DNA of 64,000 nt from Alnus glutinosa (GCF_958979055.1 NC_084896.1:23057501-23121500), one strand, 5' to 3'. Positions 35,510 through 47,293 are shown, counted from the stretch's first letter. The notes: generated from the letters alone by a model not told the origin. Translations and numbers: made by a program.

Positions 35510-38329
35510 TGTAACACCTCGCCTTTTACAAAAAGACGTAAGTGAAAATTTCAATTTTCACGTGACATTACGACATCATCAGAGTTATAAATTGGCAGCG
35601 AAATATTTTTTTTTTCTTAATATTAACACATCAGAGCTTCTAACAAAATACTTCAAAATATATATAAAAAGTGTAATTGAATAATTACACATTAAAATAG
35701 TATTTGTGCCATGTATGACATAGATAATTTACAAACATTATATTCATGGCATCATTAATACATACAAAAAAAAATATAAATATTATTCTCCGAATATTAT
35801 AATAATGGACTAAACATATTAGTCTACAAAAATGGGAGGCATCCTAGTCTCAGATACTGCCATCAAGATCACCTAAAGGTCTGGACAATCCTGATACTCC
35901 TCCTCTTCATAACCTGTATTAATATATAATATTGAGAGAAATAATAATACAAAAATACCTAGTGAGTCCACTATTTTCGATAATAATATGATTGCTGATT
36001 TATTAGAAATAAAGAACACAATGCAATGACATAATAAAATGACAGTTTTATATGCAGAGTCTTATTTATTTAAATAACCATTTTCTTCTAGCATTCACCT
36101 TATAGAGACGTAACTCTAACAAATAGATTTAAGGAGACATCACTCCAGTATATAAAATCTAAGAGACGTAACTCTTGTCTAACGTATTATAGGAGACGTT
36201 ACTCCCGTTTAGCGAATGATAGGAGACGTCACTCCCGTTTAGCGAGTTCTAAGGAGACGTTACTCCTCTAACAATTTATCTAAGGAGACGTCACTCCTCT
36301 AATAATTATTATTTTTTTGGCACAGGCAGACGTCACTCCCTGGTCCGTTGGCAGACGTCACTCTCAACTCTTTTATAATTAAAATAACAAAATATGCAAA
36401 TTCCACATGCGCAACCAATCAAATAAAGCAGAAATCATAACATTATGGAAATTCAGCATCACTCTCAGTGAATAAGAAATACTCACAATTCTCTACTACA
36501 AAGAGATATCCACAGGAATAATGACTGCACAGTTATATACATTTGATAATATATTAGTATAAAATACTAAGAACCTATTTTAACATTTTATCACTTTCGA
36601 CTTTTAAACCACTTAACACAATTTTTAATGTTGCTTAGATATTATAACGGCATAAAATAGGCTAATTATATTACCACGTATTTTGTGTGGTCATTATTAC
36701 GAAATTTATTAATTAAGGACTAAAATACTCTTCAAGTAAAAACGGTATTATAAAAGCTTTTATCTATTTTTGTACCAAATCGACTTAGTGACTCCATTAA
36801 TATAATTAATAGGTTTTATATTTTAAAAGTACATAAGCAGTACAATATTAATAATCTTTATTTTAATCTTATAAAATTTGGGTAGAATAACGGCATTAGT
36901 GTAACTAATGCTTAAAAATACTTTAAAAGCATTTGGGTTGCGTAATAGCGCTTTTGTAAAATAGTGATTTTTACTCGGGCATTATAACGACGTGATTCAT
37001 TAATTAAATACGCTGCTTGAAATATCATGTTAAAACATAACTTAAAACACATTAAAACACTTTTATAATTTATAATAATAAAATATATAAAATTCATAAA
37101 ACTTAAACTTACCAAAATACCTACGAGAGAGAAAAAAAGTGGGTCCTTTTATGTTCTTTTCTTGTCCTTTTCCTTTTATGCCCTTTACTAGACACTTCTT
37201 GCTTTTGTCCCTTTTCTTTCTTAGCTTCCTTCTTCAACACACACGTACAAAGAGATATTCTGGACCATTTTCTTTTATTTCTTTTTCTTTTCCTTATCTT
37301 CTCTTTCTTCTGCTCAATCTCTTTTCTTATCCACAGAGAAACACGAAAGGTATAGTTAGAGAGAACTTACCAAACGGAAAAGAGAGACTACTGCTTCTTG
37401 TGCTGACCGATTGAGAACCAAAGAGAGAGAGAGAAAACAAGAAATGAAGCAAGAGAATCGAGAGAGAGTTTTTGAGACAAATTGAGAAGAGGTGCAGAAA
37501 ATAAGAAGGAAGAAGAAGGTCGTTGGGCGTGAATTGAAGAGAGGGTGAACCTTCCTTTATACTGATTTGGATGGCTGGGATGGCTTGGATCAAAGCTCAT
37601 CCAATGGTTGGGGACTCCTCCTTGGGCAGCAAGTTTAGGTGAGTGTTGCATTGTCAAGGATCCAAGAAGGAAGAAGAAATGAGAGATGAAAGAAGGGGGG
37701 CTGTATCTCTTCGGGTAAGCTTGAACGGCTGGATGTATTGAGTGGAACCTGATCCACGGTTGAGAATGAGCCATCTGGGCCTTGAGCTGCTATGACAAGG
37801 CATGTAGAGGAATAGGAAGTAATCATTAAGCGCCAAATATCTCGTATCTACAACTAACCAAACGTTGGCTTCTAACTGAGCTAATTTTCTAATTGAATTC
37901 TTTGTCTTTCCTTTTGATTACGTTGGGCCAGGTTCTTTGTCTAAGGTGGGTCTTCAACGTTTTTGTCTGGGCTGTACGTGTGGGCTGGACTCACGAAGAA
38001 ATAAAATGGGCCCACAAATTACTAATATTCTATTTTCGTCCAAATCAAGAGTGTTATATTTCACAAATGTTTTCGCACTCTAAACGGAATCCAAAAATTA
38101 TGAAATTCAGAGGGTAGCTAGAGGACTTCGAGACAAGCGTTCTGACTTTTGAATCGACCAAAATGGAGTTTGTTTAACCCTATTTTTGTTATTTCAAAAT
38201 TTAAGGTCCGTTTGAATTTTTATCAAATTAAAACTATAATTGCTTCTAAATGTTCTTTTACCTTATTACTAGGTCTTAAATCATATTTTAAGATATTTTA
38301 TTCAATATTTTAAAATACGGGGTGTTACA
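35510..38329. mobile_element. Large solo LTR (about 2.8 kb)
   Basis: A 2820-bp insertion starts TGTAACACCTCG and ends CGGGGTGTTACA, flanked by AAAAA (35505-35509 and 38330-38334). Copy A has the empty counterpart (gaagaaaattagctaac, about 9620). The TG/CA ends, 5-bp target duplication, absence of internal pol sequence and single copy fit a solo LTR. TGTAACACC ends and long LTRs are common in chromovirus (Del/Tekay-like) elements, but class is an inference. It contains the array 36131-36365 and a CT-rich stretch (37140-37330), perhaps near its transcription start. Confidence 0.8.
36131..36365. repeat. GGAGACGTCACTCC repeat array
   Basis: Eight or so copies of a near-palindromic core (aggagacgtcactcc, with gacgtc central) spaced about 30 bp apart. 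They start near 36131, 36171, 36191, 36222, 36251, 36283, 36327 and 36351. Two units share a cgtttagcga tail. GACGTC/ACGT cores resemble bZIP-binding elements. Confidence 0.85.
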
Positions 38330-39172
38330 AAAAATCAACTAATTAATGAATATGAGGGTCTCTGACCTACCTATATAAAGAGCCATATGCATCCATCTAT
38401 TGGCACACTCATGGGCATAGGTTAAAAGAATTCCCTGAAATCTTTATTTTTCAGAATTCTTGTTGTTGCAGAAAATTCTCTTTGTTTCGCTTGAACAAAG
38501 ATATAGCTAGAAATATTTATAATTCCACTAATTATTTAATTTAATTAACATTTTATTCGTTATGTTTATTGTTCTGGTTCACGTACGGTTTTTGTTTTGC
38601 TTCTTGTGCGTGAGAGGTTTTGAAATAACTGTAAATCATGAAATTTTGCATTTGTAAATGCTTTAGCAGTAAAGCATGAAAACCTTCAGCACTAACCCTC
38701 AACTTGCACACGGTAAAACCTATTTTGCCTTGAAACCTACTGTACACTTGCATTGTAAATATTGTTTTGCTGTTTTTTTTTTTTCTTCCTTCTCCTCTGC
38801 ATCTCAACAGATGATAGCCAAGGAGATGATCCCACCATGAACTCCGGCCAATAGCTTCTCATTTCCAGCATTGGCTAAAACCCGCATAAGGCTGCGTGGG
38901 TCTTTGCCGAATACAGTAGGCGCCGACCCGTCTTGGCCGGCGTCGATCCGTGTGAGAGAGGCCATGTCACCAGAGGTTTCTGGGTAAACGGCGACCCCTC
39001 TGGGTCGCCGTTTGCAGCTGAATAGTGGCCATGAATGGCTGCTGGATAAGGTGGCAGTAGGGATGAGTTTGGTAGTTTGAAACTATGGACGAAGATTGAC
39101 GCATTCTTTAGTTCGAGAGGACCCTGCAAATTGGATGTTATTTTGAGGAGATATGATACATTGTCATTCCAA

Positions 39173-39317
39173 GATACAACTCCTGACCACTTTGCTTACA
39201 TGACAACCTTTATTTTATTTTATTTTTATTTTTATTTTTTAAAGAAAAAAACCATAAAGCTAGCTGGGGGAGGACCACCTTATCACGTGTGTAAGGTGGT
39301 TAGGAGTTGTGTCTTAG
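39173..39317. mobile_element. MITE related to 56057-56239, decayed
   Basis: Inverted ends aagatacaactcctgaccac and ggtggttaggagttgtgtct, with a ggaccaccttatcacgtg piece close to the corresponding part of 56057-56239. No target duplication could be fixed. Confidence 0.5.
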
Positions 39318-39844
39318 GGTTAGGAGTGGGCAGAACTCACCCATACCTGTGAAATCGAACCGGTCTGCACTGACCCGACTTGTGAAGAATGAATATAAAG
39401 CATTCTTTTAAAATTGGAGATCCTGAATCATGTAATCTGTAATTTTTAGGGCGGGTTGCGGTATTAATATTTTTCCCACCTGTAGACTCGCCCCGCATCC
39501 CTCTTTACTCATACCATCAGATTTTGAGATTTTCCCCCAAAAAACCCTAAGAGTCACAACTCACGACAAGAAACCCTTAAACCAGAGCAGCGCATCCCAT
39601 CCATCCGAAGGTCAAGTGTGATTCACTGATTCTTTCTAATTTTGGCCAATTATTTGATTTCTTATACGATTTAGGGTTTGAAATCAAATGGGTTCTTCAC
39701 TCTTTAAAATTGTGACCGTCGGCCATCACTCATCTTCCACACAATTTGTGCATCGACTCCTCTGTGCTGAAGCAATCTTCACTCTTCAACTTCTACCGTC
39801 GGCCGTTGGTATAGGTAGGTCAATCTCTCTCTCTCTCTCAAAAC

Positions 39845-39975
39845 GACACATTTTCAAAACTATATTCTCTAATCTCTACTGTATAGACTGTATAGTGGTA
39901 GTGGACTCCTTTTCAAATCTATATTCTCCAATCTCTACTGTATAGACTGTATAGTGGTCGTGGACTCCTTTTCAA
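39845..39975. repeat. 58-bp tandem pair
   Basis: A unit containing atctctactgtatagactg, then tatagtgg and tggactccttttcaaatc, occurs twice with few changes. Confidence 0.85.
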
Positions 39976-40519
39976 ATCATATTTTTATTGTGGTCTTCAA
40001 ACACTTACCAAGCTCATATTGTTGAAGAAGAGCTTGTATTTTTGCATGCCGATGTTTATGCATATACTCTAGAAGACTAGAAATAGTGGTTTCTGTTAGT
40101 GGCATCAATATCTGTCATCTGAATCCTGTTACGTGAAGGCTAGATAAAGTGTGGTTCAAGGCAGATACCAGATCATGTTTTCAGTTCTAATGTATGACTA
40201 ACCAAAAAATATTTTAAAGTTTTTGAAGACCTCATTGCTACCAAAACAATGGCCTTCGACCACTTCAGGACTCAAACCGACAGTCACATGGTTGCAATAA
40301 CGCACGCACACCTTTACTATATGATTTAAATTTTGAGCCCAAAAATTACTGTCATATGTCTGTGATGAAAACAATTTAAACTGAGCATGGCCTTCTGCTG
40401 TATTATTCACAATTATCAGGTAGTCACGCCACTATTCCAGGACAGAGTTTAAGAAAATATTTATACAGCTACAAAGAATGGCCAGAAACAGAGAAGATAT
40501 AAGCCCAAAAAGTTTAAGA

Positions 40520-40969
40520 ATGTCTTTTGTTTTCTCTTCGATGAACCATAAAACTACCTCCCTCCCCGCTGCTTCAGATAGCTTCTTCTTCAGTATGTGA
40601 ATGACCTCGCTAATGGGTCTCCTCAAATTTCCAATAAAAATGCCCCCATCTCCAAAACACCGAACATCAGCTGCGAAAAATGTGTCAAACCCGAGACAGG
40701 GCTTCAACAGCCGCATCAAATTTGGCCCAAAAAAGAAACACATGTTTCAGCCCCATAAATCTGTCTCGGGGGGGCATTTCGTCGAACAATTTGTGAGCAA
40801 CACATAAATCTCTACGTTTTGTATACCCACATAAAATATTGTTGGCAGTGTAGATCTCTGCGACTGCGAGGGTCCAAAACATAATTTGATTGCCGGACAA
40901 TGGTTTCCCAAAACCCTGAACAAAGCACATACATGCTGAGCTCTCAATGAGTGAGTGCAATGGCCTCAT
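40520..40969 (-). pseudogene. PPR/EGY2 chimeric fragment, copy C
   Basis: Same arrangement as 15219-15660. The PPR-like piece GYTKRRDLCVAHKLFDEMPP is followed by EGY2 exon FDTFFAADVRCFGDGGIFIG and NLRRPISEVIHILKKKLSEA. It has about 14 extra bp in the PPR part (near 40847) and loses similarity after the exon (40520), replacing the donor found in copy B. Non-functional debris. Confidence 0.7.
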
Positions 40970-41433
40970 TCATTAGCAACAACCATAAACGGTTTAAGGT
41001 TTTCACTACTAAAACAACCACAAATCCTTCTCTTTTTTCTTTATCTTCACTACCCAGTATTAAAAAGCATATAATCTTGTCAGTTCAACCATACCCATTT
41101 GGTAAAAACTTAAGTGGGTAAAACTTTTATTTTAACAGAATCAAGCTCAATAATCAATTTGATAGCAGTAAAACAAGAACAAAACTGCACTTAAAAATAC
41201 CACTACTAAGAAACAAAACTTTCAATTCTTCCAAAAGTAAAGTCATAAACACTACCCACAATAACGAAACCTGAGCTCCTCCCTATAAACGTCAAAACCA
41301 GCAGCAACTTTCAAAGCATTCAACTGTCCTCCTGTGACCCCTCATTCTATTGGTATGTCGAACGTGAGACTTATTTATATACATAAAAAAGACTTCTGGT
41401 TAAATCCCAGGATTCAGTTGCAGCACCGGACCA

Positions 41434-42391
41434 CTAGACATTGGATCCTCCTAGTCGAAGCCACTGAATCCCTCTGGATCTTCCGAAAGGAGAAGCTAAG
41501 GCAAGACCCGGCATTCGGTCATGATCTCCGCCCACCATAGGAGCGCCAAATGGATTCTCCTGGATGAGAAAATGCCTCCGAAGAAAGCCTCTATACCGGC
41601 CAGCTTCCGTCTTCCTCTTCTTGCTGCTCTCCCAAAACGAAGCAAACCTAGCTTTCCATTGACCAATTCCCTGCGCTCCCGCCGCTCGTCCAAACTCCTC
41701 ATCAAATTTCTGTTTCCACAACTCATCACGTGAAGACAAATACCTCAATTCGGAGCACACGCATCCCACCTTTGCGAGATCGGGACCGTGAAGAGATTCC
41801 AAAATCTTAAGTTTAAGATCTGCCGGGAGGCGCATAAAGCACGGTGGAAGGCCGAGACCAGTCTTTTCACAAAGATCAATCAAAAGTGGCAATACGAGCC
41901 CATCCTTCACCATCTTCCAAAACTCAAAAATCTCACTTTCATTTTCTTCGTCCCTATTAGCTAAACCGATTGCCGGCACAAGCCGATTCTCATTCAAACA
42001 CACCCGATACAACCCCGACCCGCCCTTAGCCAAACACCCGTAGATAGTGACCAAGTGCCCTAAATTCTGAAACTTCAAAACAACACTTTCAACCACATTA
42101 CAGAAATTACAATAGCCCCCATATCCTAGAAGCTCAGGCAGAGTATACCTGAGCGACACCGTAAAAGCGTCATTCGCAAGATGAATCCGGTCAACCTGCA
42201 TGCCCGAGACTGAATCGAATCCGACGAAACCGGACTCCAAAAGAACCGCGTGAACTGCGATCACCAAAAGCTTGTGGTCACCATCATAGTCGCCCAGCAC
42301 CCTCCTCAAAAAACGACGCTCCGAAAACTTCTTCACCATTGGAACCGACCCATCATCCACCCCCATCGTTTCAGCACCGGAAAATTCTAGG
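41434..42391 (-). pseudogene. 5'-truncated SKIP22-like F-box copy C, frame still open
   Basis: Third F-box copy. About 185 N-terminal codons, including the ubiquitin-like domain, and the promoter are missing: homology ends at 42391 and unrelated sequence plus a solo LTR follow. The remaining frame is open for 310 residues from an internal Met (MGVDDGSVPMVKKFSER) to LRLGGSNV. It keeps the PI31/FP-like part, F-box (CFMRLPADLKLKILESLHGP) and tail. All length changes against A and B are multiples of three: SKEL lost, the EWPSK area shortened, and eight or so residues lost before ESEIFEFWKM. The upstream end resembles A, the downstream half and flank resemble B. Called a pseudogene because the start and one domain are gone, but a short F-box protein cannot be ruled out. 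Confidence 0.8.
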
Positions 42392-42941
42392 GACCCGTCG
42401 TACTCAAAGAAATAACTCTAAGATAGAGATTGGCGGAATAATTGCATCTGATTCATTCTGATCATTAATTTATAGAGAAAAGGTTATACAAGTTTACGTC
42501 AAACTATAATTCCAAACCAAAACATAACTCCTACTAGATATTTACTACTAATGAAAAACAAAGCAGCAATCCTATTACACGTTTACTTCTGTTTTAATGC
42601 TAATACAATTTCTTTATCTGCAGGAGTCCTACTCTGATGATAACCCATGATGCAAGTCTTCTAAAGTACTTCAACAACAACTCTGTTAGCAGTCTTGAAG
42701 AAGTAGAGCTCGATGACAATTCCTCTGCAGAGTTCTTTGACAATAACCCTACTTCTGAATCCTAATGTTGTGGTATAACTGCAACTCTTTCTGTTGATCT
42801 GAACTGGAAGAGACACCGTCATCGTATGATGCTGAGATATTTATTTATTTTTTAAAAAAATAATAAAAAATCCTTGATCGTGAATTTCTTTTACTCAAAT
42901 GTATTATATATGCACATATATGCACTTGAAGGTGAAGCGCA
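42392..42941. other. Unrelated sequence joined to truncated F-box copy
   Basis: No homology to A or B and no recognised family. A minor LTR or deletion-filler origin is possible. It replaces the F-box 5' end and promoter together with the solo LTR that follows. Confidence 0.45.
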
Positions 42942-42946
42942 TATAT

Positions 42947-43496
42947 TGTTACGATTCTCTCTCTTTTTGGAATAAATCTCTACCAATCGTATTAATTAGT
43001 CCTTATTTTATTTCCAAGAAGAGTCATGTTTCCATCTAAGTTCTCATTGACTGTAGTAGTATTTTCCTTAGCTTATATGGGTTGCCAGCAACGGATGGGA
43101 GAAATTAATTCCATATAGGAGTTCTTGTAGGTTGCGGTGCATTAATATTATTTCCATGTAGTCTTTATATTTTCCATGCAAGTTATTTCCTTAAAAAGGA
43201 GTCTCACACCTCCTAGTCTATTCAGGTTAGGGTTACAATTCCTAACCCTAAATCAAGTCAGTTGTAACCTTTATTTAAGCTTGAGTTTTGCAATAAAGTG
43301 GGGGAGAATTATTAAGATAAATCAACACTTGTGAAGTTTAAAGACTTAAAGTCCTTCTAACGACTTTATGAGGTTTAAGGTCCATCTAAGGCTCTAACGA
43401 CTTTAACGTTCGTCATAGGAAAAGCACGTAGGAGAAATCCTGCTGATTTTCCTGTTCAACGACCAATTACAAGATCCTTTTCAAATTCTCGTAACA
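42947..43496. mobile_element. Solo LTR, 550 bp
   Basis: The element runs TGTTACGATTC to TTCTCGTAACA, with perfect TG/CA-type inverted ends and a 5-bp target duplication TATAT (42942-42946 and 43497-43501). It contains tttatttaagcttgag and a gcaataaa signal near 43291, consistent with a promoter and polyadenylation region. No partner LTR was found, so it is a solo LTR. Confidence 0.85.
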
Positions 43497-43544
43497 TATA
43501 TTATTCAAGTTCTTTATTATTTTTTTTTTAAAAAAAAAATAAAA

Positions 43545-43760
43545 ATAAAAAATCAGTTAATAGATAATATATATCTGCAACTCTTAAATAATTATCCAGA
43601 ATATAGATGGATTTAATCTTAACTTTCTTCCACAATGCAAGGAGATTTTTAATCACCTTTATCTTTAACCAATTGGTTTTTTTTTTTTTAAAAAAAAAAT
43701 TATTCAATTAGTGCTAATCTATTTAAATGATTAAATTCATTTGAATTTATCATTCATTCA
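43545..43760. repeat. Segmental duplication, copy C (right part)
   Basis: Homology to A (about 5960-6180) resumes at aatcagttaatagataatat and continues to aaatgattaaattcatttg. A further short match, catgaaaccattctc, occurs at 44268 (A at about 6936). It shows that copy C once extended upstream of the F-box gene. Confidence 0.75.
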
Positions 43761-44489
43761 ACTTGAAAAGAAAAGTGCTTCTCCATTGGCTTGCACGCGG
43801 ATCGATCACCAGCTCAATTGCCAACTCAATGGTTATTTACCGTGCTATATATTATAATATTGTTATCGAGTACGAGACTCCATCTATTAAGGAGCTAGAA
43901 ATATTAATTAAATAATTACGTTTAATATTTTTTCAGTAAATTAAACTTTTAAAATAAACAACAATTTAATATATTTATATATATAAAAAAATATTAATTA
44001 AATAATTAAATTCACATTTTCTCTCAAGTTAAACTCTTTATTTTTTTCTTCATAACCGAGGTATTCAGAGCTTTGCCCCAACTACATCTCTAGGACATTC
44101 AAAGCGTCCTCTTTACAAGGGTTAGATAAAGCTCAAACTTTAGCGCACATGCATAGTCCTAAAAAATGTTTGCACTCAACTTAAACTTTTAGAATGATGT
44201 AACCACTAGATCACCAAAAACTCTAGTTTTAGAGAATTATGATTATTTTATGCAATTAAATTAACATGAAACCATTCTCTTTTTTTTTTTTCCTTTTCAA
44301 ATATGGGGAATGGAAAACTTAATTACAACAACTAAAAATCGAAAATGGGTGGGCAACCGAAACAACAGCTTCAAAATAGACATAAAACAATGCTAAGATA
44401 AACAAGTAACAAATTAAAGTAACCGGCGGGAATGTGACAAATAAATGATCTGGCCCATCAAGAGAACAAGAGCAGCTACAAAATGCTGT
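43761..44489. other. Intergenic, no gene seen
   Basis: AT-rich. Nothing recognised beyond the short copy-C match at 44268. Confidence 0.4.
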
Positions 44490-45548
44490 TAGCAAAGGCA
44501 AAGCAAAGGTCGACGCTAATAACCTATTTTCAGCGTCGACTATTAGTTGTCTACGCTGATAATAAGTCATTAGCGTCAACTCTAGAGTTGATGCTAATGA
44601 CCCTATATAAACAAATTAATATTTTTTTGAAAAAATTGAAAAGTATTAGCGTCGACTTTTTAGTCGACGCTGATAATAGGTTATTAGTGTTGACTTATAT
44701 GTGTCGACGTTGATAATAGGTCATTTGTGTCGACTCTAATGACCTTGTATAAAAAAAATAATAATAAAAAAATAAAATAAAATAAAAGAGTTTTTTTTTT
44801 GAAAAAATTGAAAAGTATCAGCGTCAACCTAAAAGTCGACGCTAATAATAGGTTATCAGCGTCGATGCTGATAATAGGTCATTAGCGTCGACTCTGGGGT
44901 CGACGCTTATGACCTTGTATCACAAAAAAATAAAAAAGAAATCATATAAACCTATTAAACTTTTTATTTATTTATTTATTTTATAAAAAAAATAATAAAA
45001 AATGAAACCTATAGAAAAAAAAATACTTCTTTTTTATATTATTCGTAAATTTTTATTTTTTAAATTTTTAATTTTTAGGTTTTAATTTTTGGGTTAAATG
45101 CCATTTCAATCTCTGGGTTTTTAAACTCATAAAAACCATAAAAATTAAAAGCATCTAATAACTTCAGTTACACTGATTAGGTTCTTAACAATCACTAATT
45201 TAAAGAAATTAATAGACGCCACTAACTAAGCTGTCCCAAACAACTAAGGGACAACCCATATTCCTTTAGTATCATGAATAATTAATGTTGGTGACCTCGT
45301 ACTGGAGCTATTACAAGTTTGTTGTTTTTTGCATATTATCTGTATCATGAGCCTAATAAATGGTTCATAATGCATGGCTATGATATTCTAGTGCCACCAA
45401 AAACCGGTGTTTTACTTAATTGGAAGTGCTTTTGGGCCTGCATACTAAATTTTCAAAGACGTCACATCTGCCATCTCGATCTTAACTTTTCACACATTAA
45501 CATTTGAACTCTTTTTGGTTTGTTTCTTATTCTAGTAATTATTTTTTA

Positions 45549-45909
45549 GGGTTAAACACATTTTTAGTCCATAAATTTTAGAAATTTTATATTTTAGTCC
45601 CTGAGTTTCAATTTGCATCACAGATGATACTTCAATTTTGAGAAATGACTGAATAAGTACCTCGGTTAACTTCTCCGTTCAAAAACTAACAGATCGCCAC
45701 GTGTCAACCTCATAGGTTGACACGTGGCACTATATAAAAAAAATTAAAAATTAAAAATCTTTAAAAATGAATTAAAAAAAATAATATTAAAAAATAAATT
45801 AAAAAAAAAAATTTGAAAAAAATTTGAAAAAAAAAGGGGGTGGCTGCCACCCCCTTAGCAACCATGGGGTGGCCGGCCACCCCCTTGGCCGGTCTGGGGA
45901 CCCCTTGAC

Positions 45910-45940
<31 letters not shown>

Positions 45941-46277
45941 CAAGATCGGTTTTGGCCCCTTGGGGGTGGCCGGACCACCCCCTATACCGGCCAAGGGGGT
46001 GGCCCTTTTTTTTTTTTTTTTTTTTTTCAATTTTTTTAATATTATTATTTTTTAATTCATTTTTAAAGATTTTTAATTTTTAATTTTTTTATATAGTGCC
46101 ACGTGTCAACCTCTGAAGTTGACACATGGCGGTCCGTTAGTTTTTTGACGGAGAAGTTAACCGAGGTACTTATTTGGTTATTTCCTAAAACTGAGGTATC
46201 ATCTGTGATGCAAATTGAAACTCAGAAACTAAAAAATAAAGTTTCCAAAATTCAAGAATTAGAGAAGTACTTAACCC
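45549..46277. mobile_element. MULE-type MITE, 729 bp, 9-bp target duplication
   Basis: Inverted repeats of about 230 bp start GGGTTAAACACATTTTTAG and end GTACTTAACCC. The target duplication TATTTTTTA is perfect (45540-45548 and 46278-46286). Each arm contains a gccacgtgtcaacct stretch. The interior is a stack of ggggtggc/gccacccc hairpins and homopolymers. No coding capacity; frames here come from low-complexity DNA. Confidence 0.93.
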
Positions 46278-46662
46278 TATTTTTTATTGGTAAGTTATAC
46301 AAGCAGCCATTGGGTCTTGAATCTATGGGTTCACCCTTTACCTTGTTTAATAGGGGGAGGAGATGTCATTTCAGCTATTTTTGTAGGTCAATACATCCAA
46401 CCTTTTGGCTTTAAAGTAACTATGGATGAGTTGACTGGGATATAGGAGGTCCATTTTCTTTCCACTACTGGTCATTCTTAGCATGCTGGGTGTTTTTTTA
46501 CTATGTTTTTAACTTAATGATTGTTAGTGTATTATATTTTATTGTTTTGTCTTGGTGCCTTTTCTTTTAACCCCTCTAATTGGTTGCGGTGGGTTTTTGT
46601 ATATATATTGGTGGGGAAGAGGGGTGGTCGCTCCTAGCATTATGCTCTTTGGTGTATTTAAG

Positions 46663-46960
46663 GGAAAATATGAGCATATGTATGAACAGTCAGAGGAGTT
46701 CCAGCAGGAGCTGAAATTGAAGGTTCGAAAAATATTAACACTACAAGAATGGCGAAGGAGAAAAATGCAGATGAGGGTATGCTGAAAGCTCTGTTATTTC
46801 CTTGTTTCTATTGACTTTTCATTTTTTGCTTCATATTCTCATGATCGTGTAGATATCGAAAGAGGAAGGTAGATTGAAGAAGGATGAAGAAGAAACAAAA
46901 GAGATGTGGAAGAGAAAGCGTGAGCACGAGGAGAAGTGGGAAGGAATAAGAGGACAAAGG
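46663..46960 (+). pseudogene. Captured DNAJC8-like fragment (two exons and intron)
   Basis: Exon 46663-46776 encodes a segment starting GKYEHMYEQSEEFQQELKLK and including LQEWRRRKMQMR. A 76-bp intron (46777-46852, GT-AG) follows. Exon 46853-46960 encodes ISKEEGRLKKDEEETKEMWK and KREHEEKWEG, then a GT donor. This is the C-terminal helical part of DNAJC8/SPF31-type J proteins, splicing-associated in other eukaryotes. The J domain and the last exon are absent. Frame and splice sites are still intact, so capture was from genomic DNA and fairly recent. It lies inside the candidate transposon at 44490-48085. Confidence 0.75.
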
Positions 46961-47236
46961 GTTTGTTTCCATAACTCTCTTCTAAGGGAGTTCAATAACA
47001 GATGCTTGTTTATGTCGCTGGTTTTCATACTGTTTGCCATAACTTTTTGGAATGTTCTACTGAAAATTATAGAAAAATGAAATGTAGATGTTCTATTGTA
47101 ATTATCATATTGGAGTAGATTTGAAAAGAATCATATATACCAAGTTGGATTTTAAAGAATATGCCAACTTTTTCATCCCTGTTTGAGAAGCTTATGATGC
47201 TTAGTTGAAAGTAGGATTGGTAAAGGGGGAGTGAAA

Positions 47237-47293
47237 ATGGAAGGTGGTGTGATCAATGAGTGGAAGGATATTCCTATGGAGCTCTTATTGCAA
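47237..47293 (+). pseudogene. Captured SKP2A/B-like F-box start, fragment
   Basis: From the ATG at 47237 the frame reads MEGGVINEWKDIPMELLLQ, matching the start of the F-box in plant SKP2A/SKP2B (EWKDIPxELLMRIL). After Gln the match ends and a stop follows about 18 codons on. Only about 19 residues remain. The short length makes this less certain than the DNAJC8-like piece. Confidence 0.5.

Larger units (their letters stand above)
14021..39070. repeat. Segmental duplication, copy B (inflated by TE insertions)
   Basis: This is the direct copy of A, in the same order. It starts at the shared ctcattgctaccaaaac motif and ends near gggatgagttt (about 39070). Four insertions account for the extra length: 14099-14887, 19157-19523, 21092-34498 and 35510-38329. 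Removing them and their target duplications leaves about 7.6 kb against about 7.4 kb in A. Homologous stretches resume exactly on either side of each insertion. Confidence 0.9.
39071..40228. other. Spacer between copies B and C
   Basis: It holds a partial fold-back MITE (39173-39317), a gggcgggttgcggtatt TE-like block (39315-39490) and a 58-bp tandem pair (39845-39975). A stretch near 39540-39720 with aaaccctaa words and an ATG at 39688 looks like a leader region, but no family could be assigned. Confidence 0.45.
40229..42391. repeat. Segmental duplication, copy C (left part)
   Basis: Colinear with A and B from the shared acctcattgctaccaaaac start. It lacks the hAT insertion of B and the 260-bp deletion of A. 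It stops abruptly inside the F-box reading frame at 42391, just after gaaaattctaggg. Confidence 0.9.

Noticed and set aside
36131..36365. CRISPR-like spaced repeats
   Set aside because: Plant nuclear context, spacers are themselves similar, and the array lies inside an LTR.
45761..46039. Lys/Pro/Gly-rich frames on both strands
   Set aside because: They are translations of poly-A/T and ggggtggc hairpins inside a MITE.
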